This document shows positions 54,182-62,269 of a stretch of 64,000 bases of DNA, piece by piece (the first letter of the stretch is position 1; each line of letters begins with the position of its first letter). Source of the stretch: Streptomyces fuscichromogenes (GTDB taxonomy: Bacteria; Actinomycetota; Actinomycetes; Streptomycetales; Streptomycetaceae). The translations under genes were made by a program, and so were the position numbers. The DNA is taken from assembly GCF_014645815.1 (NCBI RefSeq), contig NZ_BMML01000020.1, positions 1 to 64,000 of the forward strand, in the 5' to 3' direction. The notes under the pieces were generated by a model. It saw only the letters and a list, made by a program, of their open reading frames with translations. It did no database searches and was not told where the DNA came from.

Positions 54182-54817
54182 GTGGCCGATGAGCGTTCCC
54201 CCAAGCCCGAGGCCCCCGACCGCATCCCGCCCGGACAGCGCTTCGTGCAGGGCTGGCCCGTCTCCCACTACGGCCCCGTTCCCCGGTTCCGCCCCGAGCG
54301 CTGGAACCTGCGCGTCTTCGGCGCCACCGCCTCCGGCGACACCCACGAGTGGGCCTTCGACGACCTCGCCGACCTGCCCCGCACCACCGTCGTCGCCGAC
54401 CTGCACTGCGCGAGCGGCCCCACCTCCACCGGGCACGAGTGGTACGGCATCCCCGCCACCACCGTCCTGGAACTGGTCCCGCCGGCACCGGGGGTCACCC
54501 ACGTCATGGCCTGGGCCGAGTACGGCTACTCGGCCAACCTGCGGCTCGCCGACTTCACCTCGCCCCACACCCTGATGGCCACCCACCACAACGGCGAACC
54601 CCTCACCGCCGAACACGGCTTCCCCCTGCGCCTGGTCGTCCCCCACCTCTTCGGCTACAAGGGCCCCAAGTGGCTGCGCGGCATCGAGTACATGACCGCC
54701 GACCGGCGCGGCTTCTGGGAGGAACGCGGTTACCACAACCTCGCCGACCCCTGGAAGACCCAGCGCTACTCCTACCAGGAGGAACCGGGCGCAGGCCCGC
54801 AGCAGAGCGGCCAGTGA
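54182..54817 (+). CDS. Sulfite-oxidase-like molybdopterin oxidoreductase
   Basis: 211 residues from GTG 54182 (TTG 54173 also open). Single-domain Moco protein of the SuoX/MsrP fold: RFRPERWNLRVFGA, VVADLHCASGPTSTGHEWYG with the molybdenum-ligand Cys, VTHVMAWAEYGYSANLRLAD, GEPLTAEHGFPLRLVVPHLF, GYKGPKWLRGIEYM and closing FWEERGYHNLADPW. All core motifs are intact, although the segment after the Cys (ASGPTSTGHEW) differs from the usual VTxxS form. No signal peptide, so cytoplasmic. Consistent with the nearby moeA. Confidence 0.85.
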   Translation: MADERSPKPEAPDRIPPGQRFVQGWPVSHYGPVPRFRPERWNLRVFGATASGDTHEWAFDDLADLPRTTVVADLHCASGPTSTGHEWYGIPATTVLELVPPAPGVTHVMAWAEYGYSANLRLADFTSPHTLMATHHNGEPLTAEHGFPLRLVVPHLFGYKGPKWLRGIEYMTADRRGFWEERGYHNLADPWKTQRYSYQEEPGAGPQQSGQ

Positions 54818-54820
54818 GCG

Positions 54821-55115
54821 TCACCGGCTGTCGGCATCCAGCAGGAAGGTGGTCTCGATCCACCGGGCGTCCGTCAGGGATCGGCGGCCGTGTCGGTCGG
54901 CGATGTGACCGGCGAAGGCCGGATGCCCTGCCTCCGCCTCGGCATGCATCCACTCGACCAGCGAGCGCAGACGCGCCGCCGCGGCTGCCGAAAGCGCGGC
55001 CCGTTCCCCGTCGGACAAGCCGTACACGTCGGCGAGGAGGACCGGCCGACGGCGGCCTTCGGGGGCCGGCAGCGTCAGCTCGACTGCGTCCGGCGCGTAC
55101 GGCGGCACGCATCGG
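54821..55115 (-). pseudogene. Phosphotransferase (APH-family) C-terminal fragment
   Basis: Minus-strand text VPPYAPDAVELTLPAPEGRR, VLLADVYGLSDGERAALSAA, VEWMHAEAEAGHPAFAGHI and LTDARWIETT matches the last ~95 residues of aminoglycoside-phosphotransferase-family proteins (DAYGL...AEAGHPAF...DAAWIE). The kinase core with HxDxxxxN and DWE motifs is missing upstream, and no start is evident. A truncated remnant. Confidence 0.55.
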
Positions 55116-55159
55116 TACGCATCGTTACGCGGTGTATACGCCGCCGCGGCGGCCGAGGC

Positions 55160-55430
55160 ACCACTGCCGGAACACATCCGGGACTCGGCCGTCACCGATC
55201 GCGTCCCTCCGCACCGGAGCGACGAGGGCGACGAGGGCGACAGCATCCGCACCGCGCTGCCGGCCGAGCTCAGCAACCCGGGACCGTCGGCGCTCGTCCA
55301 CATCTGCGGACCCGACGGTTCATGCGCCACGTCACCGACACGGCGAAGGCCGCAGGCTGGCAGCCCGACCGACTCCGCCTCGAACGCTTCGCCCCGGCCG
55401 GCCGGGAACCCGACCACCGCGACGAGGTAC
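55160..55430 (+). pseudogene. Ferredoxin/oxidoreductase reductase C-terminal fragment, frameshifted
   Basis: The plus strand reads RTALPAELSNPGPSALVHIC and GPDG in one frame. A missing base at about 55321 (GACGGTTCATG, one T short) shifts to FMRHVTDTAKAAGWQPDRLR and LERFAPAGREPDHRDE. This is the NAD-ribose/Cys-Gly-Pro end of ferredoxin-NAD(P) reductase-like enzymes (xxVCGPxxFMxxV...AGWxxxRxxxERF). The FAD and [2Fe-2S] parts are absent. Dead remnant next to the phosphotransferase scrap. Confidence 0.6.
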
Positions 55431-55529
55431 AGACGGACGAGGAACGGGCCGCGAGCACCCGGATCGCCATCTGCTGCTCACGGTCCCGGAGCGCCGAACT
55501 CGTCCTGGGGCTCTGAAATCCACCGGCGG

Positions 55530-56570
55530 CTACGGCCACAGCATGTGGCGCTCCCACACGCTGTGGCGGTCGGGACGTTCGTAGCGCAGCCGGTTGTGGA
55601 GGCGGCCCTTGTCTGCCTGCCAGAACTCGATCTGGACGGGGACGAGGGTGTAAAGGGTCCACTCGGGGCTGACCAGGTCGGGTTCCCCCTCGATCCGGGT
55701 CAGTGCCGCGCGGAAGGCGCCTTCGCGCTCTTCGGGGCTTTCCAGGTGTGCGCTCTGGCGCCCCAGAAGGACCTCGGCGCGGGCCGACGGCGCTCGGGCC
55801 AGCAGATCGGCGACGCTCTGCTCGGGAGACGCGGGCTCGGCACTGCCACGCACCCGAACCTGCCGTCCAAGGGGAGGCCAGTAGAAGGTGAGGGCCGCGC
55901 GTGACCGCTCGGTCAGCTGACGGCCCTTGGGGCTGCCGGCGTGTACCGCGAACTGCCACCCCTCCCCGTCCACGTTCTTGAGAATGAGCACCCGGGCGTC
56001 CGGGCCGCCGTCCTCCCCGATCGTCGAGAGAGTCATCGCGTGCGCGTCGGGCACACCCGCCGCGACCGCCTCCCGTAGCCAGTCGAGGAACAGTTCGACC
56101 GGTTCGACCGGGGCACCGGCCGGGTCGAAGTCCGCCAGCGGCCCCGCGAACACTTCCAAACCGCGCAGCCACTCGCGCACGTTCACGGGCTCGTCGCTGC
56201 CGTTGGCCGCACGGTCCAGAAACACCCACGCCCTGCTTCCCGACCGCAGGGTCACCTCCACACGGGCGTGGTGGTCAGCCTCGTAGGTGTCGGCCGCGGC
56301 CAGTTCGGCGTCACTGATCGCGAAAACCTGCCCCTCGACGGCGTCCTCCGGGTCCGACGAGGGCACGACCAAGGGGTGACGGTCGGTACCACTGGCCCGG
56401 ACCACCGCGAGGTCGGTGATCCGAATCGTCGTCACACAGTGGCCCGGCAGGGCGTCCGGGCGGCCGTCGAGCAGGCGACCGAACCGGGAGAGCTGTACAT
56501 CGGGCTGTTGCAGGGTGCCGTAGGAGAAGAGGTGGTGGACGGTCCGAGGGGATGCGGTCGGATCACTCAC
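55530..56570 (-). CDS. Gamma-glutamylcyclotransferase-like domain fused to pyridoxamine-phosphate oxidase-like domain
   Basis: 346 residues in one unbroken frame. Residues 1-125: AIG2/GGCT fold with FSYGTLQQPDVQLSRFGRLL (glycine-loop signature YGTLxxxxxQ) and an acidic catalytic-type position in ADTYEADHHARVEV. Residues about 145-346: FMN-binding PNPOx with AMTLSTIGEDGGPDARVLIL, AVHAGSPKGRQLTERSRAAL, YWPPLGRQVRVRGSAE and a C-terminal RLHNRLRYERP signature. The second half is near full length, so PLP salvage or flavin-dependent oxidation is plausible. The fused GGCT may act on gamma-glutamyl compounds. 30 bases downstream of the HxlR-peroxiredoxin gene. Confidence 0.85.
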   Translation of the reverse strand: MSDPTASPRTVHHLFSYGTLQQPDVQLSRFGRLLDGRPDALPGHCVTTIRITDLAVVRASGTDRHPLVVPSSDPEDAVEGQVFAISDAELAAADTYEADHHARVEVTLRSGSRAWVFLDRAANGSDEPVNVREWLRGLEVFAGPLADFDPAGAPVEPVELFLDWLREAVAAGVPDAHAMTLSTIGEDGGPDARVLILKNVDGEGWQFAVHAGSPKGRQLTERSRAALTFYWPPLGRQVRVRGSAEPASPEQSVADLLARAPSARAEVLLGRQSAHLESPEEREGAFRAALTRIEGEPDLVSPEWTLYTLVPVQIEFWQADKGRLHNRLRYERPDRHSVWERHMLWP

Positions 56571-56600
56571 TGTGCGCGGTCTCCTTCACTGGATTCTCTT

Positions 56601-57482
56601 TCATCGGGCTTCGGTGGACGATCGCGAGGCGCGGGCACAGTCCATGGCCAGGCGCAGGCTCTCCTCGACGGCGTGCGGGATGTCGGTGACCGGGAACAGG
56701 GTGTGCCGTACGGTCCGTCCGGCGTCGACGACCAGGATCAGGCGCTTGTGCCGCAGCCTGCCGGTACCGCGGAAGACCGGCAGTCGCAGGGCCGCCGCCA
56801 GCCGGTGGTCCGCGTCGGAGAGCAGCGGGTACGGAATGCCCTCGGCCCGCGCGAACTCGGCCTGTTCGTGGGCCGTTTGGGTGCTGATCCCGCGCACGTC
56901 CACGCCCGCCCGGCGGAAGTCGGGCCAGGCGTCCCGGAAGAGCCCGTGCTCCGGCGCGCAGCCGACGGATCCCGGGACCGGGCCCCACTCGACCCCTGTG
57001 CCGGGGTAGGTGAACAGCACGGTCGCGGTGGCGTCCGGCGAGGTGAGAGGGACGTCCCCCGGCGTGCCCGGGAGTTCGAGGGCGTCGGGCAGGCGGGTGC
57101 CGACGAGCGCGTGCACCCGGGCATGCTCGGCGCCGTCCTCCGCCGCCGTCGCGGTGAGGGTGCCGTCGCCGAGCGCCCACCGGTCGCCCCAGTCCTGCAT
57201 GGCGACGAGCACCGGCAGCAGCGCCGCCCCGGCATCGGTGAACAAGTACTCGTAACGCACCGGCCGCCGCTGGTAGAGGCTGCGCCGCAGCACCCCCTGG
57301 GCGACCAGTCCGCCGAGCCGCTCGGTGAGCACTTTCCGCGACAGGCCGATCTCGGCGGCCAGCGCGTCGAAACGGACATGCCCGCGGGCGACCTCCCGCA
57401 GCACCAGTACGTTCCACCAGTCCCCCAGGACCAGCGCGGCCTGCGCGATGCCACAGGTCTCGTCGGCGTTGTGCATCCTCAT
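56601..57482 (-). CDS. HxlR winged helix fused to an AhpC/TSA (peroxiredoxin-like) domain
   Basis: 293 residues, one frame. Residues 1-105 are a HxlR DNA-binding domain (CGIAQAALVLGDWWNVLVLR, EIGLSRKVLTERLGGLVAQG, VRYEYLFTDAGAALLPVLVA). Residues about 130-285 are a thioredoxin-fold peroxiredoxin: ATVLFTYPGTGVEWGPVPGS, then VGCAPEHGLFRDAWPDFR with the candidate peroxidatic Cys, and GISTQTAHEQAEFARAEGIP. A natural one-component redox regulator is implied. The ATG is preceded by an inverted-repeat promoter region shared with the divergent enolase gene. Confidence 0.85.
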   Translation of the reverse strand: MRMHNADETCGIAQAALVLGDWWNVLVLREVARGHVRFDALAAEIGLSRKVLTERLGGLVAQGVLRRSLYQRRPVRYEYLFTDAGAALLPVLVAMQDWGDRWALGDGTLTATAAEDGAEHARVHALVGTRLPDALELPGTPGDVPLTSPDATATVLFTYPGTGVEWGPVPGSVGCAPEHGLFRDAWPDFRRAGVDVRGISTQTAHEQAEFARAEGIPYPLLSDADHRLAAALRLPVFRGTGRLRHKRLILVVDAGRTVRHTLFPVTDIPHAVEESLRLAMDCARASRSSTEAR

Positions 57483-57491
57483 GCGCCCATA

Positions 57492-58867
<1,376 letters not shown>

Positions 58868-58993
58868 CCCTGCGGCGTCCGCCGGGTCCGGCGCACAGAG
58901 CGGGTCATCACAGAAAGCCGCGTCCCGCCCCAAGCGGGGAGCGGGGAGAGGGGACAGGGCCAGAGCTTCTCCTTCGCTGAGCCATCGCGATCT

Positions 58994-59019
58994 CTACGCT
59001 CCCGCCTTTCGGGGCGTAG
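58994..59019. other. Hairpin resembling an IS200/IS605 end
   Basis: CTACGC...GCGTAG (6-bp outer stem) with inner CCCG-CCTTT-CGGG, followed by GAGTCGACC. Hairpins of this layout followed by GAGTC-type text close IS200/IS605 elements, but no TnpA or TnpB frame is present. Confidence 0.3.
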
Positions 59020-59164
59020 GAGTCGACCACGCCAACGATGACAACCGCTTCCCCTTGAGCCACGATCCAGGCTGTGCAGAAGTCGTTCGACCGCCGTACG
59101 CGGCGAGCTGGACGTCGGCGCACACCAGGGAAGCCCTGCGTCGCCGGTGACGGCGGCGGCGACC

Positions 59165-59432
59165 AGCGGCGGCCGCCGTGAGGATCTCGCCCCCAGTGGC
59201 CGAAGCGGGCGCCGCCGAGGTCGGCGACCAGGACGGAGCCGGACGGGGCCCGGAGGACGGCGTGGTGCAGGGCGAGGTTGTCGCCGCCGGCGCCCTGCAC
59301 GGTGAACGCCGATCCGCACAGCCGGGCTCCGGCCCACAGCGAACGGATCTCCGGGGACAGCGCGACGGAGAGCCCGGAGGCCTCCGACAGGGTCGCGCTG
59401 GAGTGGTCGCGGGCGAGGTCGTTGCCGGTCAC
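59165..59432 (-). pseudogene. RraA-like protein, N-terminal part, frameshifted
   Basis: From GTG 59432 the frame reads SSATLSEASGLSVALSPEIR, ARLCGSAFTVQGAGGDNLAL, HHAVLRAPSGSVLVADLGGA and RFGHWG, the standard start of RraA-family proteins (aldolase/decarboxylase or RNase E-inhibitor-like fold). An extra G in a run of five near 59190 then shifts the frame (GEILTAAAAG would be the correct continuation). The C-terminal half is gone. Its GTG overlaps the stop of the preceding RraA fragment (GTGA). Confidence 0.65.
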
Positions 59433-59785
59433 GAGGGGTCCTTCCGGGTCTGCAGCGCGTGGTGGCCGTGCGCGGCGCGGGCCGCGGCGAGTGCGGCCCC
59501 GGCGCGGACGGCCCGGACGGTGTCGTCCTCGACGCGGTCGACACGACGGGCGAGCTCCGCGACCTCGTCCCAGCGGGCGGCCGGGACGATCACGGCTCCG
59601 TCGTCGTCGGCCACCAGGATGTCGCCGGGGTGGACGAGCACTCCGGCGACCGCGACAGGGGTCTGGACGGCCATCCTGCCGCCGACGCCACCGGCCCCCT
59701 CGACCTGGCGGATCTCGATCTCGCGGGCAGAGGGCCGGCCCACAGGGTGAGAACTGAGTGAGAAGACGCCCCGGCATCCGTCCAC
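59429..59785 (-). pseudogene. RraA-like protein, C-terminal part only
   Basis: Reads REIEIRQVEGAGGVGGRMAV, VAVAGVLVHPGDILVADDDG, AVIVPAARWDEVAELARRVD and ends ALQTRKDPS. This is the C-terminal half of an RraA-family protein (xxVxxGDxxVxDxDGxxVVPxxxxxEV). The N-terminal half, with the GxxxxxxxR active-site region, is missing upstream, where the sequence turns non-coding. Together with the next fragment this suggests two tandem RraA-type genes, each half lost. Confidence 0.65.
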
Positions 59786-59830
59786 CGTGCGCCGGGAATG
59801 CGCAGTTCAAAAGCAATGCCCGCTATGCCG

Positions 59831-59857
59831 CACACATTCTGCGTGTGACAAAATGTG
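59831..59857. promoter_or_regulatory. Inverted repeats upstream of the 32-residue peptide gene
   Basis: CACAC (59831-59835) pairs with GTGTG (59843-59847), and CACATT (59833-59838) with AATGTG (59852-59857). They lie 44-70 bases before the peptide ATG, in an AT-rich stretch, so they are candidates for an operator of the peptide-P450 unit. Confidence 0.45.
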
Positions 59858-59900
59858 AGGAGTGGCTCTTTCTGCCGCAGACCGGCGAGAGGAGTGCTTC

Positions 59901-59999
59901 ATGATCGCCAAGCTACTCCGCAAGCTGTCCTTCACACGCCACTACGGTGCGTACGGCGCCCACGAATGGGACGCGTACGCCGGCGCCGAGCAGGACTGA
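59901..59999 (+). CDS. 32-residue peptide upstream of a P450, candidate precursor
   Basis: ATG 59901, stop 59997, preceded by GAGAGGAG at ideal spacing, so it should be translated. The N-terminal half is basic and amphipathic (MIAKLLRKLSFTR). The C-terminal half is rich in aromatics: Tyr15, Tyr18, Trp23 and Tyr26, arranged as two aromatic-x-Ala-Tyr motifs (YGAY, WDAY), ending in an acidic EQD. No signal peptide, no Cys. The next gene, 96 bases on, is a P450. A leader-plus-core layout for a P450-crosslinked peptide (RiPP) is inferred; it could also be a leader peptide or an unrelated small protein. Confidence 0.6.
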   Translation: MIAKLLRKLSFTRHYGAYGAHEWDAYAGAEQD

Positions 60000-60095
60000 A
60001 CCCACGAGCCGGCGGGCGCCCTGGGGCGGGCGCCCGTTCCCGGCCGCGCTGCCGACGGCATCGCCTGGACGGGTACCGGAGCCAGGGACGAATTC

Positions 60096-61397
60096 ATGGG
60101 CCGAGATGATGAGCCGCCGCGGTTGCCCGGAGGCGGCTACGCGACCTGGAGTCGCGACCGGCTCGGCGTGGCCCGCCGCGGCGCCGAGGAGTGCGGGGAC
60201 GTCTGGCAGCTGGAGTCGGGCGTCTACGTAGCCGCCGCGGCCGCGCCGTGTGAAGAGGTGCTGCACCGCGCACGGGACTTCCCCAAGGCGTCCGCTCCCC
60301 TCTTCCCGCCGTTGAAGCGGTCGAGCGGAGCACCGGCGCCCGAGGAGCGTGCGCACGCGCACGCGGCCCGGATGCACGGACTCCGCGCGCAGGCGGTCGC
60401 GGACCGGATCGGTGAGATCGCGCCCCGGACCGCGCGGTTCGCCGAGCAGTGGCCCACGGGCCGGGACGTCGAGATCCTGCCGCCGGTCCGGCACGCCCTG
60501 GCGGAGATCGGTGTGCACTACCTCTTCTCCGAGGACGCGCCGGCCCTGCTGCCCCATGCGGCACAGCTCTTCCTCGCCCGGGAGGTGCTCGTACGCCCCT
60601 CGCGGTGGGTATGGCCGCGCTGGATGCCCACCCCGGCACGGCGGTTCCGCACCCGGCAGCAGGTCGCCTTCACCGACGCGCTGCGGGCCGTCGTACGGCG
60701 GCGCCGCTCATCGGGCCGGCTCGGTGACGACCTGCTGGGACAGATGCTCCGCCCCTCCCCCCGTTACGGTCTGCTGCCGGAGGAGGCCGTCCTCGACACC
60801 CTCCCCGGAATCACCGTCGCCACCTTCGAGACCCCGTCCCGGGCCGCCGGATGGATCCTGCTCCACCTGGCCCGGCACCCGGGGGCGGCCGCCCGCGTCG
60901 CGGCCGAAGCCGCCGCGCTCCCCACGGACCCGGCCGCGACGACCCGCACCCACCTCAGGGGCCTCCCGTACACCGAGGCACTGGTGAGTGAGGTGCTCCG
61001 GCTGTACCCCCCGAGCTGGCTGCTGACCCGGGACGCCCCGCGGCGGACTCGGCTCGCCGACTACACCGTCGACGCCGGGTCCACCGTCCTCGTCTGCCCC
61101 TACACCGCCCACCGCGACGCACGGGAGTACGCCGAGCCGGACCGGTTCCTGCCCGAACGCTGGCTCGATGACACGGGCTCGCCGGCGAAACCCGGGGTCT
61201 TCCTCGCCTTCGGTACCGGACCGCACGGGTGCGAGGGAGCCGCGCTGGCCATGGCGATGCTGACGCTCCTCACCGCGCAGACCGCCCACCGCTACCAGCT
61301 GAGCGAGCCGCCCGGACCGGACCCCTGCTACCAGGTCACCACCCTCGAAGGCCTCGCGACGGTCGGCCTGCGCCTGCGCGCCACCGTGCGCGGCTGA
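60096..61397 (+). CDS. Cytochrome P450
   Basis: 433 residues from ATG 60096. I-helix VATFETPSRAAGWILLHLAR (near residue 240; the usual acid-Thr pair is Glu-Thr), ExxR in VSEVLRLYPPSWLLTRDAPR near residue 298, and heme loop LAFGTGPHGCEGAALAMAM with the Cys near residue 377 (FxxGxxxCxG). YTVDAGSTVLVCPYTAHRDA precedes it as in bacterial class I P450s. A soluble monooxygenase needing a ferredoxin and reductase; none is directly adjacent except the reductase-P450 fusion at 62266. Substrate may be the upstream peptide (inference) or a small molecule. Confidence 0.9.
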   Translation: MGRDDEPPRLPGGGYATWSRDRLGVARRGAEECGDVWQLESGVYVAAAAAPCEEVLHRARDFPKASAPLFPPLKRSSGAPAPEERAHAHAARMHGLRAQAVADRIGEIAPRTARFAEQWPTGRDVEILPPVRHALAEIGVHYLFSEDAPALLPHAAQLFLAREVLVRPSRWVWPRWMPTPARRFRTRQQVAFTDALRAVVRRRRSSGRLGDDLLGQMLRPSPRYGLLPEEAVLDTLPGITVATFETPSRAAGWILLHLARHPGAAARVAAEAAALPTDPAATTRTHLRGLPYTEALVSEVLRLYPPSWLLTRDAPRRTRLADYTVDAGSTVLVCPYTAHRDAREYAEPDRFLPERWLDDTGSPAKPGVFLAFGTGPHGCEGAALAMAMLTLLTAQTAHRYQLSEPPGPDPCYQVTTLEGLATVGLRLRATVRG

Positions 61398-61420
61398 GGA
61401 CGGTCCCGCTCTCCACCGGC

Positions 61421-61978
61421 TCATGGTCCGGCCGTCGTGTGCCGCCGGTCGAACTCGTCGGCGAGGATGCCCATCATGACGAGGTCGTGGTGCCGGCCGG
61501 CGAGGAAGACGTGCTCCCGCAACCGCCCCTCCTCGGTGAAGCCGAGCCGACGGAAGAGCGCCAGCGACGCCTCGTTGGAGGCGAGGACCGCTGCCAGGCA
61601 TTTGTGATAGCGCCGCTCGGCGAACATGAAGCGCAGCAGCAGCGCCACCGCTTCCAGCGCGTAGCCCTTGCGCCGGTGGTCGGATCCGATCGTGACATCG
61701 ACCTCGAACCAGCCTGAACGACGGCCGGTGCGGTGCGAGCCGACCGTGCCGACCAGCACCCCCGTGGCCGTCGCCTCCACCGCCAGCCGGAAGCGGTCGT
61801 CATCGCCCCGGGCGACGGCCTGCTCCCGCGCCCGGACACGGTGGCTCTCGGCGGACCGCGGCAGCTCCGGCCGGCTTCCGCGCCGCCCGTCGTCGGCGGC
61901 CAGGCCCATGAGCGCCGTCCAGTCGTCGGGCTCGACGGCGCGCAGGCGTACCCGATGACCGGTCCAGGTCGATTCCAT
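61421..61978 (-). CDS. GNAT-family N-acetyltransferase
   Basis: 185 residues. RimJ-like GNAT: VRLRAVEPDDWTALMGLAAD at the start, GWFEVDVTIGSDHRRKGYAL (acetyl-CoA pyrophosphate loop with RRKGYA), YHKCLAAVLASNEASLALFR and RLGFTEEGRLREHVFLAG. Complete. Acetylates a protein N-terminus or small amine; target unknown. Located between the two P450 genes but on the opposite strand, convergent with the first, so not in one operon with them. Confidence 0.8.
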   Translation of the reverse strand: MESTWTGHRVRLRAVEPDDWTALMGLAADDGRRGSRPELPRSAESHRVRAREQAVARGDDDRFRLAVEATATGVLVGTVGSHRTGRRSGWFEVDVTIGSDHRRKGYALEAVALLLRFMFAERRYHKCLAAVLASNEASLALFRRLGFTEEGRLREHVFLAGRHHDLVMMGILADEFDRRHTTAGP

Positions 61979-62137
61979 GCCCTCCTTGATAGCGCCGCGG
62001 TGCGCGCGAGGCCGCGAGGCTCACCGGGACAGGTGGTGGCCGCCACGCTCGTGACCGGGTCTCCGACCTGCGGTCATCTGATCGATCAGCGCTGGAATCG
62101 CCGCCGTCGAGGCCGCTGTTAGGCTGATTCTCTGAGG

Positions 62138-62269
62138 ATGTTCCGGCACACCGTGCCCCACACTTTCCGGCGTGACGGAGTTCCGTTCCGGATGCACGGT
62201 GAGGAAGCGCCCATGTGGCATCCAAACCGCGACGACGCCCGACACCGCCCGGGGACGTCGACACCATGA
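62138..62269 (+). CDS. Short leader ORF overlapping the reductase-P450 gene
   Basis: A 43-codon frame from ATG 62138, with a shorter 18-codon version from ATG 62213 that has GAGGAAG at proper distance (the longer one does not). It ends in TGA overlapping the fusion-gene ATG by four bases (ATGA). The short form codes MWHPNRDDARHRPGTSTP. Such a coupled upstream frame can set expression of the large protein, or be a second small peptide gene. Coding status is uncertain. Confidence 0.35.
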   Translation: MFRHTVPHTFRRDGVPFRMHGEEAPMWHPNRDDARHRPGTSTP

